21,647 nucleotides of DNA from Leptospira terpstrae serovar Hualin str. LT 11-33 = ATCC 700639 (GCF_000332495.1 NZ_AOGW02000014.1:1-21647), one strand, 5' to 3'; numbered from the stretch's first letter, positions 1 through 7,658 are shown. Numbers and translations: made by a program. Notes: generated from the letters alone by a model not told the origin.

Positions 1-119
1 ATTCCAAGTACAGACTGAAATTGATTGTTACCAAGCATTGAAGCAAGTTTTTTATGATTAACATATTCATCTGGTTCTATTGATTCTTGTAAGATTTTGA
101 AACTATCGTGTATATTCAT
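1..119 (-). CDS. Hypothetical protein, 5' fragment (C-terminus outside window)
   Basis: An open minus-strand frame begins with ATG at 119 and runs off the left edge, giving 39 residues that start MNIHDSFKILQESIEPDEY. It begins 26 bp from element E1, the spacing seen for other cassette genes here, which supports this start. The visible part is hydrophilic and probably helical, with no signal peptide, so the product is likely cytoplasmic. I do not recognise a family, and the fragment is too short to classify. Confidence rests on position, orientation and an uninterrupted frame. Confidence 0.55.
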   Translation of the reverse strand, partial: MNIHDSFKILQESIEPDEYVNHKKLASMLGNNQFQSVLG

Positions 120-145
120 TGTATTTTAAGATTTCTGGTTATGGC

Positions 146-309
146 GCATAACGAACTAGTGGAGACGACGTTCCCTGACCCTGAGTCCCGAACGGGACGT
201 TAGGGACTGGCACGGAGTTTGCGGATGCAAACGAGTGACAGAAAGGGAATGTGGCGTAGCCCAAGCGAGGCCGTAAGTGCCGAAGCGCAGCGTTTCCACG
301 CTGTTATAC
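146..309 (-). repeat. attC-like element E1 (core type A)
   Basis: The outer 7-mers are GCATAAC and GTTATAC. Helix P2 is GTGGAGACG with CGTTTCCAC, in which a T-A pair replaces the G-C of E2 and E6. Helix P3 is ACGTTCCCT with AGGGAATGT. The inner hairpin has the CCCTGAG/CGTTAGGG frame (type A), followed by a TTTGC/GCAAA hairpin. Orientation is given as that of the cassette genes; the folding strand is +. Confidence 0.85.
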
Positions 310-519
310 GATGGTCGAATAGTAGTAAATCTAATCTTCAGCGAAATAATTTGCACATTTTCCGCCTTTATGGTTTTCGATTGGTATATATAGTTCGTTG
401 TTTATGTATATTTGGTTAGAAGACTTAATGTGTAATTTGAAAATACTTTCGTCAGATAAATAGCTAGAGTAATCAGTTGCTTTTAAAATATATCGATCTC
501 CTATTTTTTTTAATAGAAT
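310..519. other. Non-coding tail of cassette 1
   Basis: This AT-rich stretch lies between the decayed SH3 gene and E1. I see no start codon with a sustained frame on either strand. It is probably 3' remnant or untranslated cassette DNA. Its left end (GTTATACGATGGTCGAA) is the partner of the inverted repeat just before E2. Confidence 0.5.
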
Positions 520-1552
520 TTAGGTCAAGAGTGTGTGCGTTTCATGGGAAGCTCGATACCTTAAGCTTAAATCAGAGTATAAGGAAAATCTATAGGTTCC
601 GTTGTAATAGCAAGATTTGCTGAATTTATTTAACAAAATATATTCGGTACTAATCAGTTTAGAAATTTCGTTAAATTTATTAATTAAACAATCTTTGAAA
701 TCATTTATAGTCGAGAGTGACTGTTTTTGCAAAAAAACATAAGATTTTAACGTTCTTCCATTTTCATGAAAAACGGCAAATCCATATACCAAATTTTTAT
801 TTTCTTTGAAAACTCCTTTAACGTAGAATCGAATTCCATATTTAAAGGTATATGTTTCATTGAAATCTATATTTTTTAAAGTTATATTGCTTGTGCTATT
901 GAATGTGTTAACATGGGTTTCAAGATGATAGCTATTATATGGTCTGATGTAAGGCTCATTTTTTACTGAATCAATCAAATCCAACTGATTCTCTTCTACA
1001 AGGGTATTTATTTTGATCTATCCTTTTTGATCAATATCATTATTTACAATTCCATAAACCCATTTTCTATCGGTTGATATCTTTCTAACTAAGAAATATT
1101 CACTGTAGTATATCCAGCCTAGATTGATTTGGTTGCATTCAAGTTCTGGTTCCCTGCATAACCTACTTGATCGACGGTTGAAGTAACATCCTTTATTTAT
1201 TTTTATATTGCAATTTTTGTTTTCTATAGAATCTAAATTGCCTGCTTCCATGTCAAAATTATGACTTATCGCCCAGCCGATTTGGTCATTTTCTGTTTTT
1301 ACTTGAATCCTATTTTCCTACAAACTCTTTTTCGATAAGTGATTTGCGGAGGAATTTAATAACGTTACATATTGTTATTTTTTTTTAATTTTCAATAATG
1401 AGTGAACTAGTGTTCTGATTTAAATATAAAGTTGTTTGTGTGGATGTTTTTATTTGAAAATAGTTTTTTTGTTCCAATTCTGAGTTTAAATCTATCGATT
1501 TGCATGAAGTGATTTTTAATAATAAGAATATTATTGTATATTTTTTTAACAT
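520..1552 (-). pseudogene. Decayed SH3-like exported lipoprotein gene
   Basis: The reading starts with ATG at 1552 and gives a lipoprotein signal (MLKKYTIIFLLLKITSC) with candidate lipidated Cys17. Three lesions then break the frame. TAA at 1385-1387 follows residue 55 beside an A-run. A one-base shift sits near 1309-1316, where removing one T joins EKEFVGK to RIQVKTENDQIGWAIS, an SH3-like strand pattern. A TAG at 1018-1020 splits the rest, after which the same frame continues to a stop at 520. The joined product would be about 340 residues: signal, SH3-like middle, and an unrecognised Tyr- and Phe-rich C-terminal domain (from about 984 down). The same architecture is intact in the cassettes at 13747-14658 and 15743-16573. 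A sequencing error could mimic one lesion but hardly three. The two longest open pieces are 1018-1251 and 520-984. Confidence 0.72.
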
Positions 1553-1579
1553 GGGTATTGTTTATTTTTTTCGACTATC

Positions 1580-1744
1580 GTATAACGAACTAGGGGAGAC
1601 GACGTTCCTCGTAGCTGAGCCTACGTAGTAGGCGTTAGCGTCGGCGCGCTTCTTGCGATCGCAAGAAAGCGTGACGGAGAGGAATGTGGCAGAGCCCAAG
1701 CGAGGCCGCAAGTGCCGAAGCGCAGCGTTTCCCCGCTGTTATGC
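1580..1744 (-). repeat. attC-like element E2 (core type B)
   Basis: Outer 7-mers GTATAAC and GTTATGC do not match each other. P2 is GGGGAGACG with CGTTTCCCC (one G.T). P3 is ACGTTCCTC with GAGGAATGT. The inner hairpin is type B: GCTGAGCCTA paired with TAGGCGTTAGC. The small hairpin on the right arm is GGC-AGA-GCC. Confidence 0.85.
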
Positions 1745-1821
1745 GCTGGAAATGATTAGTAGAAATAATTAAGATATTCTAATTTTTATTTCTCTTTAGT
1801 TTTTGTATTTGGTATAATCAA

Positions 1822-2070
1822 CTACATGTTATTGCTACCTGTGCAAATATTATTCCGCTGTATATAGCAACTTCCTTTTGCTGAATCACAATTTTGAACA
1901 TAACTTGGGGGATTAATACAAGTAGATTCACAAATGAAGAATGTTAAAACAGGATCACATTCTCTTTCTTTTTTTCTTGTTTCCTTTGATTTTCCAAAAA
2001 TATCTTCCTTTTCCTTTTGGCAATTTGCAAATAGTAGCAGTAAAATTAGAATTATGTTTTTAATTTTCAT
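1822..2070 (-). CDS. Small Cys-rich lipoprotein (82 aa)
   Basis: The product begins with a lysine-containing n-region and a long hydrophobic run (MKIKNIILILLLLFANC). Cys17 in an FANC lipobox suggests lipidation and anchoring in the envelope. The mature part is Lys/Glu-rich and then carries a Cys cluster (ECDP, FICEST, CINPP, NCDSAKGSC, NICTG) likely to form disulfides in an oxidising compartment. No family is recognised. It is the only gene in its cassette and starts about 410 bp from E3, unusually far, so it needs its own promoter; a candidate lies at 2179-2207. A weak purine stretch (AAAGAAAA) precedes the ATG. Cys-rich small exported proteins recur in this array (3850-4056 and 21049-21647), but I cannot show that they are homologous. 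Confidence 0.75.
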   Translation of the reverse strand: MKIKNIILILLLLFANCQKEKEDIFGKSKETRKKERECDPVLTFFICESTCINPPSYVQNCDSAKGSCYIQRNNICTGSNNM

Positions 2071-2481
2071 ATTATTTTCTTTAATATACTTCTAAAGATA
2101 TGTAAAGATTATATAAATTTTCTGATAATTTTAATTGCCAGCTTTCAGGCTAGATATTTAGTTTTCTTCTTAAATAGTATTATACCAAGAGTATTGGATT
2201 TAGTGAAATATATATTTTGAAAATATTATGGAGCTATAAACATTAAATTAAAATATTTTTATGTTAACTTAGATTTTTATAAGTTTGTGTTTTTAATTGA
2301 TAACTCCGTTATTGGTAATTCTGCGAGAATAATTGGATCACATTAATTCCAATCTTAATTTAACGATGAAGAATTTTGGTGTTGTAATCTTCAATTTTTA
2401 ATTTAATAAATATCTTCTGCCAAATTTTATCATAATTAAAATTTTGCTAAGTTTTTATTCTAAACAATTTTCATTTCTTGC
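2071..2481. other. Long AT-rich leader region without a gene
   Basis: These 411 bp lie between the small lipoprotein gene and E3. On the minus strand only very short frames occur, such as an 11-residue one. No hairpin followed by a T-run was seen. Apart from the candidate promoter at 2179-2207 and the terminal inverted repeat next to E3, I see nothing definable. It may be the remains of a lost first gene. Confidence 0.45.
2179..2207 (-). promoter_or_regulatory. Candidate sigma-70-type promoter for the small lipoprotein
   Basis: On the minus strand TTCACT (2202-2207) and TATAAT (2179-2184) are separated by 17 bp. The -10 is a perfect consensus and the -35 matches at 4 of 6 positions. It would give a leader of about 100 nt before ATG 2070. 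In such AT-rich DNA a chance match is possible. Confidence 0.4.
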
Positions 2482-2643
2482 GCATAACGAACTAGACTTA
2501 CCGAAGTTCCCTGACCCTGAGTCCCAACGGGACGTTAGGGACTGGCATGTAGCTTGCGTAAGCAAGGCGAATGCCAGAAAGGGAATTTGCCGGAGGCCGA
2601 GCGAGGGCTTGTCCCGAAGCGAAGCGGTAAGTCGCTGTTATGC
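2482..2643 (-). repeat. attC-like element E3 (core type A)
   Basis: Outer 7-mers are GCATAAC and GTTATGC. P2 is a perfect 9-bp pair, GACTTACCG with CGGTAAGTC. P3 is AAGTTCCCT with AGGGAATTT: the usual C-G pair is replaced by A-T while the neighbouring G.T wobble is kept. The small right-arm hairpin is GCC-GGA-GGC. Confidence 0.85.
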
Positions 2644-2666
2644 GAAGTGAAAAACTTTCAATTTGC

Positions 2667-3557
2667 CTAAGTTAGAAAGCCACAATACTCAAATTTAATG
2701 TTTGTTTCTTCATATAGAATGTTTATGAAGTCTTGAACACTTGGGGCTTTTGCGACTAGCTTTTCACATTTATCATTATCTAAATCACAATAGAGTAAAA
2801 AGCCAAATTTTCCTTGAAAATAGTATATTCCATAACTATTTATATTGTTTTCTATAGGTGTAATACTGGTAAAACCATATCCACCTGTTACATTTGATCC
2901 CCATTGAACGGTAAGCCATTCTGGATCTTCTTTTGAAGGGATTGGTGGTTCTATTTCATAATTCGGGCTAGTTAAATTTAAATAGGATTGGTAATGAAAT
3001 CCCTTGTCATCACCAATTATTGTAACCAGATTTCCTCCTACATCACTTAGTTGGGGATTTTCTATTACTTTCCTAAACGCGTAGTCAAAAGCATCATTTG
3101 ACAATTCTATATTCTTGTTTTCATTTACAATTAGCTGAAAATATTCAAAAGCCTTAAAGTTACCAATCCAGGATGAGTTAGTTATAGTTACTGGTTGTTT
3201 ATTTCCTTTAATTTCGATAATATTGTCATTAATATCATTTGAAGCTACAATAAAGTCTGGAAATTCGCTGTATTTCGGATAGACATTATTGGAATGAATG
3301 TTTCTCAAATGACAAATTAATTCAGCAATATCCTTTAGTTTATTAAAACTGTTCTTGTTATCGTTTATAATTTTTATTATTTTGTGTGCATATTCTTGAA
3401 TTCCCGAATAAGCGATACAAAATTGTCTACCAATAAAGAATGCTTTTAAGCCGTGGTATGTATTGTCATTGAATGAAAATTTGTCGGGACCAGCAATTAA
3501 GGTATCGCTGTAGAAAATGATTTTTTTATTTATTTTTTTACAAATTATTAAAGTCAT
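2667..3557 (-). CDS. Proteasome/HslV-like Ntn-hydrolase (about 296 aa)
   Basis: Starting at ATG 3557 the product begins Met-Thr-Leu-Ile, so removal of Met exposes an N-terminal threonine. Counting that Thr as 1, Asp17 lies in FYSDTLIAG, a lysine (K37) precedes a hydrophobic strand, and Gly51 follows in IAYSG. This matches the proteasome/HslV pattern T1, D17, K33, G47 with a four-residue insertion. These residues form the autocatalytic N-terminal nucleophile site, so a cytoplasmic peptidase or amidase is predicted. The C-terminal half is longer than in HslV (about 175 aa) and is unrecognised. An in-frame ATG at 3566 would add MKK before the Thr; that form would need processing. The frame also continues upstream into E4, which is repeat sequence rather than protein. 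No Shine-Dalgarno motif is visible. There is no HslU-like ATPase in the window, so any partner is unknown. Confidence 0.78.
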   Translation of the reverse strand: MTLIICKKINKKIIFYSDTLIAGPDKFSFNDNTYHGLKAFFIGRQFCIAYSGIQEYAHKIIKIINDNKNSFNKLKDIAELICHLRNIHSNNVYPKYSEFPDFIVASNDINDNIIEIKGNKQPVTITNSSWIGNFKAFEYFQLIVNENKNIELSNDAFDYAFRKVIENPQLSDVGGNLVTIIGDDKGFHYQSYLNLTSPNYEIEPPIPSKEDPEWLTVQWGSNVTGGYGFTSITPIENNINSYGIYYFQGKFGFLLYCDLDNDKCEKLVAKAPSVQDFINILYEETNIKFEYCGFLT

Positions 3558-3569
3558 TTTTTTCATTTC

Positions 3570-3732
3570 GCATAACGAACTAGCCTTAACGACGTAGGCT
3601 GACCCTGAGTCCCGAAACGGGACGTTAGGGACTGGCACGTAGTTTGCGGATGCAAACGAGTGACAGAAAGCCTATGTGTCGCAGACCGAGCGAGGCCTTG
3701 TGCCGAAGCGAAGCGTTAAGGCGCTGTTATAC
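3570..3732 (-). repeat. attC-like element E4 (core type A)
   Basis: Outer 7-mers GCATAAC and GTTATAC differ from each other. P2 is GCCTTAACG with CGTTAAGGC (perfect 9 bp). P3 is ACGTAGGCT with AGCCTATGT. The right-arm hairpin is GTC-GCA-GAC. Confidence 0.85.
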
Positions 3733-3849
3733 GCCGTTTTTTTTGATTAAATTTCATTTCTTATTTTATCTGTTTTGTGTAAATAATTTTACTACAATTA
3801 GAAATGCAGGCTAATCTTATACTTTGCTTGTTAGTATTTTTGTGAGAAA

Positions 3850-4056
3850 TTATTGCAACGAACCGTCGGAACAATTTGCCATACAAAGCTGTCTTTCTTT
3901 ACAATCCAAGTTATTTGCTTCATTTAAAGTTTCGTAATAGGGATGTATTGGTTGTTCTTTTGAGAAATCAATTTGGTTTGGTTTCGAATTTAATCCTAAA
4001 ATTAAGGAAAAATATATTATAAAGAAGAAATTGACCATTATTTGAGTATCGTTCAT
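3850..4056 (-). CDS. Small exported protein with Cys-rich tail (68 aa)
   Basis: This is the second gene of a two-gene cassette, 72 bp downstream of the 220-aa lipoprotein. A hydrophobic segment (MVNFFFIIYFSLILGLNS) looks like a signal peptide or anchor. An internal ATG at 4038, directly before it, is an alternative and perhaps better start than ATG 4056. No cysteine sits at a lipobox position. The mature part is short and ends with closely spaced cysteines (LDCKERQLCMANCSDGS), suggesting disulfides. No family is recognised. It could be a separate small secreted protein or the stump of a longer one. Confidence 0.55.
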   Translation of the reverse strand: MNDTQIMVNFFFIIYFSLILGLNSKPNQIDFSKEQPIHPYYETLNEANNLDCKERQLCMANCSDGSLQ

Positions 4057-4128
4057 GTTGAAGTGCTAATTTATTGTTTTTTAAGTTATAATGTCAGTAG
4101 ATGTATGGATTTTTATAAGGGAATTTTG

Positions 4129-4791
4129 CTACTTAGCTGAGAATTCCATTTCTTCATTTTTATATAAAACGAATTTTTTATCGAAATCATAGGTGAAATT
4201 TATAGTAAGATTTCTTGGAGTAAGAATTTCTAGAATATTTTTGTTTTTTTGACTATTTGTATCAAAAGAAATGATATTCCTGATACACATTTGGAAATCG
4301 TTCCCCGTTTTTAGAATATATTCATTATACGGATGAACATCATTAATGTAATAGGGTCTATTTTTTCTAACAAAACCGCCTCGATAAAAGTAGGAGTAAG
4401 GATAAAAGTAAGAAACGATCGAAATAGGCGGATTTTCATTGAGTTTAAATTGATAATACTTAATATCTTCGAAAATATCAATATCCTTCTCTTTATCGAA
4501 GCAAAATTCGTATAATAGATTCACATTGTTTTTATTAAATTGGTTAATTTGTAAAATATCTCCTTTATTAAAGGTCGCATTATTTGGATCTTTAATAATT
4601 TCCTTTAAATTTTCATATTCTAGGAAGAAAGCAGAATGATCATAGAATGTTGAACCATAGAAAGCAGCTTCTTGAAATCGAATACTTGCTGTTTTGTTTA
4701 ATCTATAATTTGAATTGATTCCTGGTGATATAATAGTCAGGGCGCAACCAAAGAAGGGAAGAATAAGAAAAATTAATATTTTTTTGTTCAT
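4129..4791 (-). CDS. Putative lipoprotein (220 aa)
   Basis: The N-terminus MNKKILIFLILPFFGC is a clear type II signal with candidate lipidated Cys16, so the product should be an envelope lipoprotein. The mature chain is rich in Tyr, Phe, Asn and Ile, with a YFYPYSYFYRGG patch and a predicted beta-rich C-terminus. No known domain is recognised. The ATG lies 21 bp inside the cassette from E5 with no evident Shine-Dalgarno motif. It shares its cassette with the small exported protein at 3850-4056, which may be co-transcribed. Confidence 0.75.
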   Translation of the reverse strand: MNKKILIFLILPFFGCALTIISPGINSNYRLNKTASIRFQEAAFYGSTFYDHSAFFLEYENLKEIIKDPNNATFNKGDILQINQFNKNNVNLLYEFCFDKEKDIDIFEDIKYYQFKLNENPPISIVSYFYPYSYFYRGGFVRKNRPYYINDVHPYNEYILKTGNDFQMCIRNIISFDTNSQKNKNILEILTPRNLTINFTYDFDKKFVLYKNEEMEFSAK

Positions 4792-4812
4792 AACAATATT
4801 TTAAAAAATGGC

Positions 4813-4977
4813 GTATAACGAACTAGACTAACCGACGTAGGCTGGCCCTGAGTCCCGGGACGGGACGTTAGGGACTGGAACGACGCTTGCGCAAGCAAGA
4901 GGAGTGCCAGAAGCCTATGTGTCGCAGACCAAGCGAGGGCGTAAGTCCCGAAGCGCAGCGGTTAGTCGCTGTTATGC
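4813..4977 (-). repeat. attC-like element E5 (core type A)
   Basis: Outer 7-mers GTATAAC and GTTATGC. P2 is GACTAACCG with CGGTTAGTC. P3 is ACGTAGGCT with AGCCTATGT. The CTTGC-GCAA-GCAAG hairpin and the GGGC-GTAA-G(T)CCC hairpin are clear. The GCATAAC box, read on the minus strand, supplies the TAA stop of the DUF4238 gene. Confidence 0.86.
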
Positions 4978-5871
4978 GCCGTGTTTTTTTTGTAAAATCG
5001 ATTCTTTAATTTCAGCATGGACTAAATCAATAGGGCGGGGAGATAAAAGCAATTTGATATCTGAAATCGATTGAAGGTAGTTTAATCCAATTGCTTGCTC
5101 ATCAGTAATTGGATAATATTGCCATTCTGGTTCGTTTGTTAAATCATCTAAATAAAAAGATAGGTAAGGGGAAATTGGGAATATAATTTTAGTATTCGGT
5201 CTATTTATTCCAAAATTTTTATCATTAAGTATTATGACTGGATTATCGCTAGTAATCAAGAGAGGTTTTTTACAAATCAGAATTGACCATCTTTTTTTTA
5301 TTAATTCAGTTGCTATTTCAAAGGATGACTCCTTTAAGATTTTTATAAAACTTTCTTTAATATCTATCTTTGTTAAATTTTTGTATTCCTCAAATTCTTT
5401 TTTACCTAAATGATTTTCCTTATTTTCTTCCTGATATAAAATTATGTCCGTATTTTCGAATAGACTTCCAAATAAATTTGTAATTTCTTTATGTAAATGT
5501 TCCCATTCCTTAAATTGGGTAGGATTTCTGTTCAGCATAATGCTTATAAATAGTGACAATCCTTTTTTATAAGCTTTTAAATCATTGGAATCATTGAGCT
5601 GAGAATTTAATAATTCCCACATTTTACTCATAAATCCTTCAATTTCCGCAAACTCATTTTCAAGGCTTACATTCATTCCAGAATCCGTTCGGAGTGAATA
5701 TAAATGTTTCTCATAGGCTATTTTATGTATACCGGTTGGAAAAGTTGAATTTCCATTTCCATAGTTCTGACACCAAATTTTAGGGTATTTCAAATTTCTT
5801 GTTTCGGGTATTGAGAAATATTTTAAATAAAATTTTGGTACATAGTGATGGTCTTTCGGTTGATTTTTCAT
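4972..5871 (-). CDS. DUF4238 family protein (299 aa)
   Basis: The N-terminus carries HHYVPKFYLKYF (His8, His9, Tyr10, Pro12), the hallmark of the DUF4238 family, whose members are soluble proteins of about 250-350 residues. The length and the later pattern (ITSDNPVI, the FPISP block) also fit. The molecular function is not established; the family is frequent in mobile and accessory regions and the paired histidines suggest a nuclease-like or metal site, which is inference. ATG 5871 is 17 bp from E6. The stop codon TAA lies inside the R'' box of E5 (the TAA of GCATAAC), so the element ends the reading frame. This is the only gene in its cassette. Confidence 0.82.
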   Translation of the reverse strand: MKNQPKDHHYVPKFYLKYFSIPETRNLKYPKIWCQNYGNGNSTFPTGIHKIAYEKHLYSLRTDSGMNVSLENEFAEIEGFMSKMWELLNSQLNDSNDLKAYKKGLSLFISIMLNRNPTQFKEWEHLHKEITNLFGSLFENTDIILYQEENKENHLGKKEFEEYKNLTKIDIKESFIKILKESSFEIATELIKKRWSILICKKPLLITSDNPVIILNDKNFGINRPNTKIIFPISPYLSFYLDDLTNEPEWQYYPITDEQAIGLNYLQSISDIKLLLSPRPIDLVHAEIKESILQKKHGA

Positions 5872-5888
5872 GATATTTCAAACATGGC

Positions 5889-6053
5889 GCATAACGAATT
5901 AGGGGAGACGACGTTCCCTGACCCTGAGTCCCGGAACGGGACGTTAGGGACTGGCACGGAGTTTGCGGATGCAAACGAGTGACAGAAAGGGAATGTGGCG
6001 TAGCCCGAACGAGGCCGGCAGTGCCGAAGTGAAGCGTTTCCCCGCTGTTATGC
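5889..6053 (-). repeat. attC-like element E6 (core type A)
   Basis: Outer 7-mers GCATAAC and GTTATGC. P2 is GGGGAGACG with CGTTTCCCC. P3 is ACGTTCCCT with AGGGAATGT. The left spacer is GAATTAG instead of the usual GAACTAG. Confidence 0.85.
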
Positions 6054-6068
6054 GTAGTTATCGCAAGC

Positions 6069-6698
6069 TTATTTTTTATCTCTATCTTCAATGCCTTTTA
6101 TTTTTTCGTTGGGTAAATTTGAGTAAATTCCACCGATTCGTTTTGGTAATGAAATCATATATTCTACAATCACGTTTACCAACTCAAATAAATTTGATAC
6201 AGTATCGATCTCATCAGTATCAATCTGGCCTGGATGAACTGCGTCATTTCCAATTACTCTTACAATATCTAGAGATTGTTGTACTAGTTCCGGAAGGCCT
6301 TTTTTTACTAAATTTCCGATATCTGTGTTAATATTTTTTCCTTCTTCGCCCAATTCTTTGCATAATATCTGAATAGCTAATCGTAATAAAGCTGCAGAAC
6401 CGCGAGGTGATTTAAGGCTAATGCTACTAGCTTCATTATAAAGTTTAAGAACTGGCTCAGGCATATCTGGATTCGCCGGCAAAGAATTTCCCGTTCCTGG
6501 GTAGTAGTTTTGACCCTGTATCCATAATGCATGGTTTCCACAGTGATCACATGTGCTTGCTTTAATTATATTTTTTTCTGGATGCATATTATTTCGATAT
6601 CCATCCCATCCGTATTGATCCCAACTTTGTTTAGAAAGAACACCACAATGGTAACAAGTAAAGGATTTTTGACTAGCTTTAGGTATTACATATTTCAT
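6069..6698 (-). CDS. Zinc-ribbon and DUF4145 domain protein (209 aa)
   Basis: The N-terminal third has two CxxC pairs, CYHC at 15-18 and CDHC at 50-53, forming a probable zinc ribbon. The C-terminal half matches the DUF4145 pattern: an ALLRLAIQILCKELG helix, a DIGNLVKKGLP segment and the conserved RVIGNDAVHPG motif. DUF4145 occurs alone or fused to restriction and nuclease subunits, and this zinc ribbon plus DUF4145 arrangement is common as a free-standing protein. A defence or nucleic-acid role is plausible but not shown. No signal peptide, so cytoplasmic. A purine-rich stretch (AAGAAAGAAA) precedes the ATG. It is the only gene of its cassette. Confidence 0.8.
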   Translation of the reverse strand: MKYVIPKASQKSFTCYHCGVLSKQSWDQYGWDGYRNNMHPEKNIIKASTCDHCGNHALWIQGQNYYPGTGNSLPANPDMPEPVLKLYNEASSISLKSPRGSAALLRLAIQILCKELGEEGKNINTDIGNLVKKGLPELVQQSLDIVRVIGNDAVHPGQIDTDEIDTVSNLFELVNVIVEYMISLPKRIGGIYSNLPNEKIKGIEDRDKK

Positions 6699-6763
6699 AT
6701 ATTTCTTTCTTAATTAAACTATTTTTAGAAGCTAATTTGACAATTTGATTTTGCGATAATTAC

Positions 6764-6927
6764 GCATAACGTAACTAGCTAACCGACGTAGGCTGTCCCT
6801 GAGCCTCTGGAAGAGGCGTTAGGGATTGGCACGACGCTTGCGTAAGCAAGAGGAGTGACAAAAGCCTATGTGCCGTAGGCCGAGCGAGGGCGTAGACCCG
6901 AAGCGAAGTGGTTAGCGGCAGTTATAC
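6764..6927 (-). repeat. attC-like element E7 (hybrid A/B core)
   Basis: Outer 7-mers GCATAAC and GTTATAC. The spacers are unusual: GTAACTA on the left and GGCA on the right. P2 is GCTAACCG with TGGTTAGC. P3 is ACGTAGGCT with AGCCTATGT. The inner hairpin combines the type A outer stem (CCCTGAG/CGTTAGGG) with a type B-like inner stem (GCCTC/GAGGC). Confidence 0.82.
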
Positions 6928-7164
6928 GACGTTCTTTTCTATAATAACTAAATAATTTATAATATGAAAATATTTATAATATTTTCAAGAAAATCAACTC
7001 AATTTATAGAAATATATTTAAAGTAATTATATTGGAATCTGGAGATTGAATTTGGTTTTAAATTTCTATTAAACTTGAAATAATTATTCAGATATAAAAT
7101 TTGCTAATAAAATTTTGAATAGAGTATTACGTTAAAAATCCCTAAGATAAGTTTCATTTAGCGA

Positions 7165-7620
7165 TTACTTTATGTTAATTTCTATCCAACTTAGAATAAC
7201 TAAAATAATGAAAGAGAGAGCAGTTCCAAAAATTCCAACTAATGTAAGGTTCTCTAGTAAAGAGCTTACTTTCTTACCTCGATAAAAATAAACGTTTTCA
7301 GGAAAATTAAATGAATTTATTTCATAGAATCCAGGGTATTTGATATGTTTGTCGAATTTACCTTCAAATTTAGTTTTTTTATTTGATTGAACTTTATTAT
7401 GGGATGTGTAGAAGTAGTCCGCCCCTATTTTTTCAATAGGATCATTGAAACCGACATGAGCGTAAAAACAATATTCATCTGGTATAATGATGAAAATTTT
7501 AGGCGATGTAATTTTAAATGGCCATGAAAGAGATGAAGTTATGAAGATTAAGAATATTGATCCGTATAGGAAGAATTTAGTTTTCATAGCATAATATTTG
7601 AAATTCTCTTTCTGGTTCAT
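7165..7620 (-). CDS. Membrane protein with two transmembrane helices (151 aa)
   Basis: An N-terminal hydrophobic helix (about residues 14-32, FFLYGSIFLIFITSSLSW) is followed by a loop of roughly 90 residues containing FYAHVGFNDPIEKIGADYFY. A C-terminal helix (about 127-147, VGIFGTALSFIILVILSW) completes a hairpin topology with the loop probably outside the cytoplasmic membrane. No family is recognised. ATG 7587 (MKTKFF) is an alternative start just before the first helix, removing eleven polar residues; neither has a good Shine-Dalgarno motif. It is the only gene in its cassette. About 235 bp of AT-rich DNA without a frame (6928-7164) separates its stop from E7. Confidence 0.65.
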   Translation of the reverse strand: MNQKENFKYYAMKTKFFLYGSIFLIFITSSLSWPFKITSPKIFIIIPDEYCFYAHVGFNDPIEKIGADYFYTSHNKVQSNKKTKFEGKFDKHIKYPGFYEINSFNFPENVYFYRGKKVSSLLENLTLVGIFGTALSFIILVILSWIEINIK

Positions 7621-7658
7621 TATATTTTGTTTTAATATAGGACATTTAAAAGAATGTC

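Noticed and set aside
156..356. Recurring open frames through the elements, with peptides such as MWRSPSEA or LRFGTRPRLGCATFLSVT
   Set aside because: They arise because the GC-rich repeat is stop-poor. The same peptides recur at every element in both strands, they cover folded repeat sequence with compensating helix changes, and they have no separate starts.
3558..3638. N-terminal extension of the Ntn-hydrolase frame back into E4
   Set aside because: The added residues are translated repeat sequence, and the extension would bury the Thr that the T1/D17 geometry requires to be N-terminal.
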